Shown: piece by piece, positions 1 to 12,321 of the stretch
Position numbering within the stretch: the first letter of the stretch is position 1
How the letters are laid out: each line of letters begins with the position of its first letter
Assembly (NCBI RefSeq): GCF_000213175.1
Contig: NW_009799102.1
Span: 4,000,095-4,064,094 of the forward strand
DNA length: 64,000 nucleotides
Source: Neurospora tetrasperma FGSC 2508
Lineage: Eukaryota; Ascomycota; Sordariomycetes; Sordariales; Sordariaceae
Direction: 5' to 3'
Translations under genes and position numbers: made by a program
The notes under the pieces: generated by a model
Database searches by the model: none
The model's input: the letters and a program-made list of their open reading frames with translations, nothing else
Told to the model about the DNA's origin: nothing

Positions 1-1639
1 TATTATTACCGAATTTTCCTTAATTATACCCTCCGAACGCTCGGCGCTACTATCCTATACTTAGGTATATAAAGCCGAAAGTTCGAGAACTATACTTCGC
101 TTTATTAAAAAGGTAATAATATAGGGTTTATTTATAGTTATTTTATTATTATATTTAATTACCCTTGGTCGGATTAAGTAATAAAGTTAAAAACTATTAA
201 ATAACAATATTAGTATAGTAATAATTAAGTCTACTATTTAATCCGGTAAATAATATAACTATACCTTCCTAAAAAGCCAGAGGCTAGCGGTTATTAAGTA
301 TATTATTAATTATTAGAACGATTGTCCGTATAACTTTAGAAATTTATTGAGATCGATAAATTTGAAATAACGCCAAAACCGGAAACGCCGATTTTTAGTT
401 GAGGAGTACTCTAAAACGAAAACTAATAATAGCAATCGATTTAAGAAGGTTATTTACATCCCTTATAATATCCTACAACAAACGTAGCGATAGTATTGTA
501 TTATTATTACCGATAATTATAAATAGCGGTACTCGTAGGTTCGAAAATAGTATCTATAACCCGCTCGTAGAAATTTCCGTATATAACGACCCTGAAGCTA
601 CGTTTATTATAAAGACTTCAGACAAAATGGAGGAAGATAATAAAATACTAAAGAAGTTTATTATTAGAGCAAATAAGTTTGTAAACTATAATATCATTTT
701 AATTAAGGATTAATATTAGGTTCGAAAATTATTTTTCGAATTTATATATGTTCGCGTTAGAAGAAGTAGGTCGGTGCGACCCGAGGCTAATAAGGTTAGA
801 ACTAACTAATTTATTACTAAAAAGGATTTTAATAATTTGAAGAAAAATATTTTAAAAGAGATTAAAAAAAGGTATTTAAGAGGTACCGAAATAATAGGCT
901 GATATTATAGACGAAAATTATTTTAAATAAAATTAATATTACCTTTTAATAATTATTTATTATTATTATTAAAAAGTTTATCCCCTTTAATTTCGAACAG
1001 TAATTTACTATTAAGGGAGTAATTATTACTATTAAATTTATAAATTATTTGAACGAAAATACAAAAACGTTTATAGTAACGACCCTAGGCTAAAAGAAAT
1101 TAAATTTAATAATTAAAATAATTATTAGAATACTAATATTTGGAAATTATATAATTATTTTCGATAAGTCTATATATAATTAGTATTAGTAAAATTAAGT
1201 ATAAGCTATAAAAGTCTTTAGTAAAAAAGCTTTTATTATTATAAATATTATGAATATATTAGTCCGGGGCGTACTTTAAAATAGTATTAATAATTATATT
1301 ATAGTAGGAATATTAATAAATATAGCGAGGGATAAAAATAAAGAGGTAATTATTATAAAAATTCGGTTTTAAAAAAGAAGGGACGGAGAGAGTAGAAGTT
1401 TACTTCTAATAGAAATTATTTTTTTAAAAATAGCGAGCTTCTTTTAAGATAATTTTTTTCTTTTAAGACGGTAATATATACTTTTACGAATCGTTTTAAA
1501 CTTTGAATAATATTTAATAGTACTTTAAATATTAGGGGATTAAATATATAGTAAAATTCTATTACTAAGAAGATATATACGCTTATTATAGTAAAATTAA
1601 ATATAATAGAGATTACTTTAATAAAGTAAATTAATTATT

Positions 1640-4600
1640 AAATAAAAATAAATTATTAATATATTATAAATTATATAGGAAGAAGGGATATTTTATTTAT
1701 AATTATAAGGAATATTCCCTTCTCCGGAAGGCTATTGCAAAGGTATCTATTACGTACGTTGAGAGGTTGTAGGCGTTCGCCCCTCTTGTAAAAACCCGGC
1801 CGGAAAAGTATTAAAGTTAGTAATAGAGACTACAAACAAGGGTATTTTACTAGACGCTCCTCTTAATTCCCGTATTATTATTACTTTAGAGAAATAAATT
1901 AGAGGAAGTACGAAGAGAGAATAACCGAAAAAAATTATTAGTTTAATATTCCGCCCAAAACCCTTAGCCTAATAAAGCTTAATAAATATATATTATCCGT
2001 ACTCCTAAAGTGTAGGGAATTAAATATAAAATAGTAATAGTATTTATATAGTTACAATTCTCCTAAGAGAAATAATATTTTTATTCTCTATTAAAGAATT
2101 AGTAGGAATTCTATTTTAGAATAATTAATAATTTGATTAAAAATATTCTATTAAAATATAGGGAAATTATATTAAAGAAGGAAGTTTTTATTCGAATAAG
2201 AGGAGATTTATAATATTATAGTAATTTAGGAGCCGGGTAGAAATTTGAATAAAAATATTTACTATTCTAGGGGCGGGAGGTATTTTAGGGTTAATTATAT
2301 AAAGTAAAGAAGAGTAATAATATATATAAATAAGAAATAAAATTTAAAGGATTTCATCTTTTAAATTAGAAGGGATTAGATTATAGTAATATTTAAAAAT
2401 TTAAAGAATTTAACGACAGTTTATTCTATTTATTCCCCTATCCTAATATAAAGAATATTAGAATATTAATAGGGGTCCCTACTCTTCGAATTCCTCGAAG
2501 TTAGACCCTTAGTAGGAAATTAAATTATTATTAAGAAGGACTTTAACCTTTATTATTCTAATTAGAATTTAGAGAATAGGATTAATTTAGGGGCTATATA
2601 TTTTCTTATATAGGTATAACATTGGAAGTTTAATTTATTTACTACTCGTAATAAATTAATAAAGTTTAATAATATAATACAAAGAGAGAGAAATAGAATA
2701 ATTAATTATATATAATTATTATTTAAGATTAAAGCCGAATATTAGGGAATATAACGGTACAAGTAAACCAGTTCGAACTATTACTTTTAGGAAGTTTAAA
2801 TCTAAGTAAAAAGAAAAAACGGGAGGGTAAAAGAGGAAGGAAACTATAATTAGAATTTTATAAATATAGTAAAAGTAAAGAAAGCAGCGGAAGAACGGAT
2901 TTCGGTACTAGAAAGGATTAATATAATAGAAGATTTCGAATAAGGATTTTGTAAATTCAATAGAGAATTTACTAATATAGCGAAAGAATTTATTTTATAT
3001 TAGAAGAGAAATTAAAGGAGGAGAGCGAATTAATAAATATTAGAATATAAGACGGTTATAAAGGAAGTACAATAAAAATATTAGAAATAATTTAAATACT
3101 AAATACTATTAAATTAAAGGGAATTTATTAAAATAATAGTAAAAAAGAAGAAAATTATTTCGAAAGTATAGTAGGCTATATAGTATAAAAGTACCGCTAA
3201 AATTTTAAAGAACCCGAATCGATTTTAACCTTTAGAGAAATAAATTTAAATTTAAAATTATTATTTAATAGATCCGCCCAAATTATTAGCCTATTAAATT
3301 AATAAAGGGGTAGTAGAAATTAAAGACTATAATAGTAAAGCCGAAATCTTTACTAATTATTTCTTCCTAAAAGTAAATATTTTAATAGAGTATTTATTAG
3401 ATTAGATTAAATTAATAAATAGCGTTAATTTAATAATTATTAGTAAATTAATTACCGAAAAGGATATTTAAAACATCCTCTCCCGGACAGTATTTAATAA
3501 AGCCCCGGATGTCGATTAATATTTAAATAAATTTTTAAAATTGTATAGGCTATTATTCTAATAAATAATAATATATTTAATAACCACTAGCCTCCGGTTT
3601 GGGTATTTCCTATAACTATTTAAAAATATAAAAGTAATTATCCTTAAAAAATTTAGAAAAAGCGCTGCTTAATAAAAGCTAACGGGCGTATAGAGACCTA
3701 TATTACTATTTAATAATATTAGAAAGATCTTTAAAGCTTTTATGATTAAATAATTTATATAAGTAGTTAAAGAATTTAATTTCTTACCGGAGGGTTAGAT
3801 AGGTAATTAAGTAAATTATTCGACGGAGTTTATAGTCCGGGTAGTTATTAATATAGTCTATACGGTATAGAAATTCGGAGTCATAATATCCTTTATATTC
3901 TTTAATTTGAAAGGCGCATTCAATAGGGTTAATTATAAATAACTTCTATATATTTTATAGGAAATATAATTCCCAATATAGATTATTAAATAAATAATAA
4001 ACTTTATTATAGAAAAGAAAAGTATTTTCTTCTTTAATAATAAAATATTTTAGCCTTATATTATTATAATAAATATACTTTAAAGCTCCCTACTTTTATT
4101 TATTTTATTTATTCTCTTTATTACTCTATTATATTAGAAGTTAATAATAATCCCTAATATAATTATAGTCAGCTTTATAAATAATACTAATATTATTATA
4201 GTAATTTATACTATTAAAGAAAATTGCCGGACCTTGTAGGTAGTATAGAAGATATATTCGGAATAGGTAGGGGCGAAAGGTATAGAGTTCGAAGCGAATA
4301 AAATAGAATTAATATATTTTATACAAATAAGGGTACTAAGGATAAAAAAAATTTAATTTAAGAATATGGTATTTTAATTAATAGAATTAATAAGATTTTT
4401 ACGGGTTTAGTTAAATTATAAATTCAATTATAAGGTTTACGTAGAAACAATTAAAAAAAATTTAAATAAATATATTTATAAAGTTAATAATACAAACCAA
4501 AAGTTATCCCTTTATTCGGGTAAAGAAAATATATATTAAATATATTTATAGTATTATTATATATAGAACTTTAATATTTTATTAATTAACCAAGATCTAT

Positions 4601-4850
4601 AGAAAATTATAAAGGATTGTAATTAGGTTAGCAAAATACTAAATTAAATATTTGAAAATTATTATTAGGGTATATAAAGCTATACTAATACAGAATTTAG
4701 AAATAGAAACCTTTTATTTATTATTCGACTTCTACCTTAATAAAAGAATTTAGGCTTTTAAAGAAAAGCTTATTAGTATAGACTAAATAAGGTTCGTCCG
4801 GAGAATAGTAATTTAAGTAATTAATTATATTTAGGTATAATAGATTAGAA
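1640..4850 (+). mobile_element. Degenerate Tad1-like LINE (non-LTR retrotransposon) relic
   Basis: Translated remnants in shifting frames fall in the order expected of a Tad-clade LINE. Near 1655-1800 there is a worn zinc-knuckle-like stretch followed by the start of the second reading frame. Near 2400-2620 there is the end of an endonuclease, with DFNLYYSN resembling the conserved GDFNLHHP motif. Near 3600-3850 come early reverse transcriptase blocks (RPILLFNNIRKI). At about 3895-3985 there is FNLKGAFNRVNYKQLL, matching the family's DLKGAFNGV motif. At about 4150-4330 there is VSFINNTNIIIVIYTIKENC, matching FVDDTN...ENCRTL with both catalytic aspartates changed to asparagine, as RIP would do. 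Remains of the region after the reverse transcriptase reach about 4,750-4,850. The element is dead, with many stops. Outer ends are approximate because neither a poly-A tail nor target-site duplications are visible. Confidence 0.72.
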
Positions 4851-7800
4851 ATTGGTTACCTACTAATAAATTAGAGAGTAGTATAGTTAAAACTAATTAA
4901 ATTAAAGTATAAGTACTAATAGAAAAATTATTAATAATTATAGCCGGTCCCCCTCCGGAATTAAGGGCCCTACTACTACGATAATAAATCCTAGAACCTA
5001 CGGCTATTGACCGAGAAAAATAATTAGAAAATATAACGAATAGAGAGTAGGTATTATATTATAATTATTAATTAATAGTAGTCGTAATTAAATTAGATCG
5101 ACGGTACAAATTTACTATCGCCGACCTTACCCCTAAATTTAATAGTAAAATTATTTAATAATATATAATCGGTACGAAGAAGGAAAAGAAACGAAAGAAA
5201 AATCGAACGCTAGAAGAAGATAATAATAAATTATACTTACTAACTAAAGTAAAGAGTTCCTTCCTAATCTAAGCTAAAATAGAAGTTATAAGACTCCGGG
5301 CTTTTCTCTTTCGAAAAAAGGTATTAAGTATTTAAATACTTATTTACGCCTACGGATTAGAAAAGGAAACCTTCGCCTATTTTATTTTAAATTACTTTAA
5401 TACGGAAGATTTTTTCTAATTGAATATTGAAAATTAATTATTAACGAAAGAAGAATTCTAGGATTATTTGGATAATAGAATTAAAACCGAAAGGATTCTA
5501 TTATAAGCGTTAAAATTAAATAAATTAAAAAAATACTATTTACTAATCGAATTAGAAGAGAAGTAATATAAGGAAATTACAAAGTATTTTTAAAAAGAGA
5601 ATAGATTATTAACGGTACTAAGATAAAGAAAATAAAGAAATAGGGAGGAAATAATTATATTAATTATAAATACTATTTATACTATAACTATAGTAAAAAC
5701 CGGAGTACTATCTATTTAATACTTAATTACATTTAAAAAACTCTTTGAAAAGCTTTATTATACGAATTTAATTTATAGTAATATTATAATACTATTAAAC
5801 CTAATTATTATTTAAAATAGGGCGGCTAGGAATATCGATAGTTATAGGGCTACTAAAGGTAGTACTATTACTATTAAAATTAAAAACCGTACGAGTAGGA
5901 ATAGTTATACTACTACTATTAGGACCGGATATAATATATATAGGAGTAATTATACTACCGCTAAAATTAAAAACAATATAAATTAAATTTATTATACTAT
6001 TAATACTAAAGCCGGGGGGAATATAACTATAGAAGATATTCTTTATATATAATATATAGTATCCTTTTTACTAAAAGGTAATAGTATTATAGTATAGGGT
6101 ATAAAGAAGATTAATAATATTATATAAGAGGTTATTTTATATTAAACGAATGTATATATATTTAGAAAAACGCTAGGTAGTATAAGCGAAAATATTTAAC
6201 TTCTAATCAAAATTGGCTGGACTATTTATTATTATAATAATAATTATAAATTAAATAGTATTATATATATTATTAAAGTTAATAGGAACGTTTAATATAT
6301 ATTTATTAATAGTATAATCATAGGTCGCAATTTAGGGGTTAATAATTAGGAACGAATGTTAATTAGAAAAAGAAAATAAAAAAAAAAGAAAATAGGACTT
6401 ATAGGATGCTAAAATAAAATAAAATTTACTAGTAATAATTTTACGAAAGGCATTGAGGCTATCGGATCTTTAATTAGAATTCGGGATTATAGTAAAATTT
6501 AAAGTATAGTAGAAATAGAGGATTTTACAAACGGCGCTAGACGGGTTAATATAAGGTTAAAAATAATAAGAGAAATAAATATATTAGTTCAAAGGGATTT
6601 TAAAATTTATATTACTATAAAGTGCGCGGGAGAATACTATAGGTTCTAAGTAAATTAGAGCCGCGAACCTAGGGGAGGACGTAGAACCCGGAAACGGTTT
6701 GGAGGAAGAGACCTCCGGATTAGAAGTAAAATTAATTAGACTAGGACAATTATAACTAAAGGAAACTATTTTAGAAGATATTATAATAAGGAAGAAGGAA
6801 GGTAAATAAGAATTAAGAAGGGGCGCTATAGGAAAGATTATATAAATAGAGGAGAAGGCCTCTATATTATTATAAATAGAAGTAAAATTAAAGAATAGGA
6901 AATAAAGGGACGGGGTGGAAGTAAATATAAATAGGAGGGATAAAGCGGAGGAGTAGGGATTTAAATAGGAAGATAGGATAGAGAAGCGGAAGGAAAATAG
7001 AGGAAGAAGTAGTAAGGGCTATAATAGAAAGGCGGCGAGGGAAAATAGTATCCTTAATTATAGTCCTATTATTCTTATTATTCTAATATTAGAATAATAT
7101 AGTAAAGAAAGAAACGAAATTAGTTCGTTGTAGCGGTGGGTGAGAATTGTTATAGTTATAAACAAAGTAGAAATAGTATAAGTAAACTACGACCGAAATA
7201 AAGCTAGAGGTTTTTATCCGGTAGTGTTTAATATTATATAGTTTTCCCCTCTAGAGAACTAGAGAAGGACCCTATACTAATAAGACGCTATAGTTATATA
7301 GAAAGGGCAAAAATATTATTATTATTATACCTTCCTAAACTAGCGATTTATAATAATTATTCGATTTGATATTATACTTCTACTAGAAATTTTAGTTGGG
7401 GGATAATTAAAAAAATCAATAATAAAGCGGAAATTAAGACCTTCTAGCGCATCGAGGACTTCTCTATATATTTAATACTTTATTTTAATTATTATACAAA
7501 AATAATAGTAAATAAGATTAGGGCCCTTTAAGTATACTTTATACTTTTTATCCGTTAGTTAGGCTAAGGTTTTTAGTCCCGGGTAATTAAAGCGAAGGTA
7601 TCAGCGTAAAGTATTATCCTTTTAAAGTTTTTTAATAATCTTATTAGTAAATTAGTAAGATTATATATGAAAAGAGGACTAGTTAGTACGTATTTTAAAG
7701 GGTATATATTCTAATATAAATTAATTAAATTCTAAAGAGAGATAGTAAAGATAGTTATTATTTAAGTAGAAGCGAAGGTACCCTAAATTAAATAATTAAT

Positions 7801-9595
7801 CCTAATACAATCCCTTTTCTAATAACCTTTTTAGAAATATTAAATTATATACTATTTTAAGTATAAATGCAATATCGTCAAATTTAAAACTAATAGGAGA
7901 TCCTTTGTTATTACTCAATACTAAGTAAACCGAACTATATCCCTCGATTATAATAGACTCATCTCCTGCCTAAACGTAGTCTCCCTCTCTTGCGGGTTTA
8001 AAACCTTTAAACTAATTAGCCTTATTAAAAATATAGATTATTATATTTAAATTAAGAATCGCTAAATCCCTTAGTAAGTACTTTGGTCTATTTCTATAAG
8101 GTTTTAATACTAAAAAATTCGCTTCGTAGTATATATTACCGACCCGCCAGCTATTAAGTTAAAAGTTATTAATATTATTTTAGTAAGATTCGTTAATCAT
8201 CTTTATAATATTATTTTTTAAAATCTTTCGAATCTTATTTATAAACTTAGAATTTCTTTAACAATTCTTATTAACTTACTTATACATATACTAATTTTCT
8301 CTAAAATCTTCCAATTAGCTCGTTGGGTTAATATACTAGTAATATTTAAATTTATAACCTATATATTTACAAATAGAGCAAACCCTCTTCAACCGTTTAT
8401 TATAATTTTAATAATTTTAATAATTACTAGCCGGCCTTTTACTTTTATTATTCCGGGGGTTATTAAAGGCGTTCTTACTAAATTCGGTATATATATTTAC
8501 CGTCCCGAACGTACTACTCTTATAAATTTGGGAGCGATTCTTATTTAATAAAAACATTTTAAGGACCGCCTACCTAAATTCCCGGGCTATATCTATAAAG
8601 TATAAAGTTTATTATTTTTAATTTAATAATATACTATAATTTAAATAATAAGTAAGGAACCGGGGAATTTACTTACTATATAGAGAAAATTTTAACGCTA
8701 ACTCTCGGGGTTAATATATTTATTAACGTTATAATATTAATTAATAATTATAACCCCCTCCTATTCTTTAAATTAAATAATTTAACTCTTTAGAGTATAA
8801 GTAAGGCGGACCTTCTCCTAATATTTAGTACGGGCGTTATTTTAAACTCTAACTAAATTATAATTAATTAATATATAAAGTTTATTATATTAGACGGTAA
8901 TAGTTTCGGTTTGTAGGAAATAAATTAAATAAAGCTTTTTAATAGTATATTTCTTTATCTAATTTTTAATATTATTAATATTAGTAATAGATTTATTTTA
9001 GCCCTTCTTTTTATAGCGGTAGTTAGTTAGAACCGCTTTATAATCGCAGAAGTTGGATTTAAATATAAAGCCTAAACGTTTAGCGGTAAAAGAGACCTTT
9101 ACGGGGGGATTAGGGGGAGTTTAAATTAATATTAGGGTCCGGGCCGGGACTATAATCGACCGAGCGGTTTGAAATAACCGGGTATTAATTACCGGAGGAC
9201 TATTATTTACCTCTATAATATTAAAAATTTATTACTAGATTTAAATATCCTTGAATAATTCTTAAAAATTAGTAATTAGTAATTTAATAGGAGTAGTAAA
9301 CTAGGGGATTTGCTTTTCGAAATCTAAGTTAATAAAAGACTAAAACTCCTTATTAAAAGCCTTATTTTTAAATCCTTTCTCCTAGAGATACTAATCTTCA
9401 GATTTATTAAGAATAATTTCGCTAACGGTCTTAAAATCGATAGAAGTAAATATTATCGTATTATATTATATAATTTTATTTACTTTAGTAGGTAATTGTT
9501 GTGCTGTATTTGCCCGGATTACTTTAACTAGTAATTATTACGTATAAGATTCTTAATTATAGAATACGAGTACGAGTAGGGGTATTAATTTAGTA
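4850..9595. repeat. Unidentified RIP-eroded repeat remains
   Basis: This part has the same TpA-rich, CpA-poor composition as the LINE relic, but no protein motif I can name with confidence. Some segments, near 5990-6400 on the + strand and 8000-9500 on the - strand, give short stretches of plausible but eroded protein-like sequence. They may be one or more further elements. No terminal repeats could be fixed by eye. Age cannot be estimated because RIP is fast and saturating. Confidence 0.6.
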
Positions 9596-11125
9596 AAGGG
9601 TGTAGACTATGTATTGTGTAGAGCTCTGTGCTGGGGAAATCCCTCACACAGAAAATCTAGTATCGAGGTAATGCCAGCGTGGCCAGCTTACGTAAGGTAG
9701 CTGGGCTGGCCACCCTGGTCACCTCTTTTATCTGACAATTGGATAATCGCTTCTGTCCAGAGCTTCCTTCCTTCGACACTACCTACACCTCATCACGCTA
9801 CTAGACTAGTGTCAAGCGTCATTCGTTCCATGTCACTCAGTGCCGATGGCAACCACCGTGAGATTCGGGTTCGCCGAGTGTCGAATCACAACTGGAGTGT
9901 ACACCCACCACCAACGCTTTCGACCCCAATGTCCCTCTGGCAGTACGTGTTGACGTCGTGGGCGTTTTCTTCCGGATGTGGAAAGTCCCAACACACTCCA
10001 GTCACTCGACATCAGGAACACAGATACCAACAGTAGGTAATCTGTTATCTCGGAGAACCAACAATCGGCTGAAATCGCCAGAGGTAACTGGCGACAAGCG
10101 TCGATCCTCATGAGCCGGATCCAAGACTGGTTGGGGCAAAGGCTTCTTCATTCCTCCAGCACCCCAGCACCATTCCAAGCAACACCTTTCCCCACAGACA
10201 CTCAATATTACAGATGCTGCATGTCTTGGTCTACTCGACGATTGCTCCAGATAGTAGGCAAGGTACACTCTCCTTCAGATCAACCCCTGCATCAAGAACC
10301 CCCGGATTTGCATGATCGATGGGTAGGTGAGGATGGTTACTTTGCCGTATGCAAGTGTTTCTTCCCAGGCAGGTACCGAAAGTTGTACCTACATCCATCA
10401 CTCATACTACCTCGATGTAGTGGCCAGTGGCAGCCAGATAGGGACCAGGAGGGCGGGCCTCAGAGAGAGCTGGGCTGCAGTGTCCCAATTCAGCCGGCCG
10501 TGTACAGTAGCAAGCCCTGGCTCTGATCATGTCCTACAATGGGTGGGACTTGATTCAAACCTCCAACACTCTCTCTGCTCGGCCAATTTTCCGCGTGGTA
10601 GAGGTAGTATTCTACTGTAGTCCACTGCACCGTCAAATTCCCGTGCCAAACCAAAGTGGTGAAGCTAGTGTGACTTGTTAGCCGCTTCTCCGAAATAGGC
10701 AAGCAACATGCACACACATCTCCCGTCCTTCTCAGGCTGTCCCCAGTCAGATCTTCCACCCCTACCCTGCAGCTGGTCTCTACCTCTAGTGTACACTACA
10801 ACCACTACACTACTAGGTCTAGTCAGGTCCACAGCCAAAAAGTCCCATGCCAAACATTCCCACCCCTGCGGTTCCTACTCTCAAGTTCCCTTTATATTGA
10901 CAAGACTATTCCCTCCTCCGACACTTCCTCTCCCCAGATGTCTAAGGGGTCAAACACGCTTCTTGACGATCTCCTCCTCTGGATTGCTGTATAACTAAAG
11001 GAAATCACCTCCATTGCTTTCCCCTTGTGACCCCTCGTCCACTCATTGTTTTGTTTCATTCCGTCTTTGCTACCACGATACTCTGGACAACCAACCAGTC
11101 TACATACATATTCATCATTATCAAC
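9596..11125. other. Intergenic region, upstream of the C2H2 gene
   Basis: Normal-composition DNA between the RIP block and the zinc-finger gene. Open frames here overlap on both strands, are short and match nothing I recognise. The 12-bp palindrome TAGTGTACACTA lies at 10787-10798. The last 150 bases are pyrimidine-rich and probably hold the promoter and 5' leader of the gene at 11126. Confidence 0.55.
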
Positions 11126-12321
11126 ATGGTCACCCACGCACTCTCCATGTGCGACTTGCATCTGGACATGGACCACCACCACCACGACGCTGGCTTTCTC
11201 GACTACCCGCCTTCTGCTTTCACCGGTATCAGGTCTTCCTACTCCTTTGCCTCCAACGGCCCGTTCACGCCATCATCCGGCTCGTCCACGCCTGCTCGCC
11301 ACAACTCAATGGACTTCGGCCCGTCGTCTTTTGCCCCTCCGGTGGACAATGTCTTCACCCCGCCGCCTTCTTCCGTGTCTGCCTACTTTCCACTCAACAT
11401 GAAAGCTGGAGATGGCTCCGACTTATTCGCACCCGGAATGCCTCTCACACCTTCTCGAACCCAAGTCAACAACAACGTTCACCCAATGCAATACTACAAT
11501 GATGTCGCAACCCATTTTACATCACCTCAGCAGATGGACTACTATACGTTCCACAATGGCCTGGCTCCTTCACCTCTCGCTCCCAGCCCTGCTGTACAGG
11601 CAATCCAGCCTGGCAACACATACGATGCGTGGTCTGTCTGGGGACAAGCGGAAAGCCCCATCTTCAGCAAATTTCTCTCGCCATCGTCAAGCTCTTGCCG
11701 GTCAGTCTCAAGAGTAAAACAAGAAGGCGACATGTCTCCCATGTCGGCTGGTGGACACTCGTATCCTTCGCCCACAGAAAAGAGACAGCTTTATGTCGAA
11801 GAGGCTCGGCAAAAAACCACAGCTCTCCAAATGATCCAACGCGATGCCCCTTTGGCTCCGCGCCCCTCCATGCACATGAACGGAGAAGGCAAGCCAGAGC
11901 ACGAATCACACAACCCATATGGGCCCGGGTCGATACTCATTGACCCCATTCAGAGGGTCTCTGCCAGAACCAACATCTGCGATTACCCAGGCTGTGGGAA
12001 AACATACAGGCGGTCGGAGCACCTCAAGAGGCACAAGACAAAGTAAGTCATTCCACCTCCAAAGTGTACAACACACAGGGTCAAGCTAACAGCTTAAACA
12101 GTGCTCACTCGGAAGTCCCAGTATGGTATCCCTGCAGCTTCTGCGACAAGAAGTTCAACCGACCGGATAACAGAAGACAACATCTCGGGCTCCACGCCAA
12201 GCCACGGCCCACCAAGATGAAGGGCGTCAAATATGCTCCCAAGGCCAAGGCTGCTCTGGAAGAGGAGCTGAAGAACATTCCTCGACGGAACAAGAAGCCC
12301 AAATCCGAGCATCACGCCTAG
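11126..12321 (+). CDS. C2H2 zinc-finger transcription factor (two fingers)
   Basis: Two exons, 11126-12042 and 12102-12321, encode about 378 residues. The intron (59 nt) has a GTAAGT donor, a GCTAAC branch site and a CAG acceptor, and joining it completes the first zinc finger. The finger block is near the C-terminus: finger 1 starts CDYPGCGKTYRRSEHLKRH, and finger 2 is CSFCDKKFNRPDNRRQHLGLH, followed by a lysine/arginine-rich tail that looks like a nuclear localisation signal. The N-terminal 280 residues are Ser/Pro/Tyr-rich and probably disordered, with a histidine run near the start. The frame is open from an upstream ATG at 11027, but the ATG at 11126 has the better context (ATCAACATGG) and removes an odd hydrophobic leader. 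The gene presumably encodes a DNA-binding regulator. I do not recognise a specific orthologue; resemblance to developmental C2H2 factors is only general. Confidence 0.85.

Larger units (their letters stand above)
1..9595. repeat. AT-rich RIP-mutated repeat block (heterochromatin-type)
   Basis: The block is dominated by A and T. TpA is very frequent, CpA and TpG are rare, while CpG and runs of C or G survive in islands. This is the footprint of repeat-induced point mutation, which converts CpA to TpA in duplicated DNA of Neurospora. Open frames are short, the longest with an ATG being 104 codons at 399-713, and I give it no coding value. The composition changes over a few tens of bases near 9,595-9,610 to normal, mixed-base sequence. 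The block is open at the left edge of the window. In N. crassa such blocks usually carry H3K9me3 and DNA methylation; that is inferred from family knowledge, not seen. Confidence 0.92.

Noticed and set aside
399-713. 104-codon frame in the RIP block
   Set aside because: It lies in TpA-saturated DNA, has an AT-driven composition and no recognisable motif; chance or repeat debris.
10540-10575. Possible tRNA T-arm on the minus strand
   Set aside because: The loop reads TTTGAAT, the stems do not pair, and no other arms are found.
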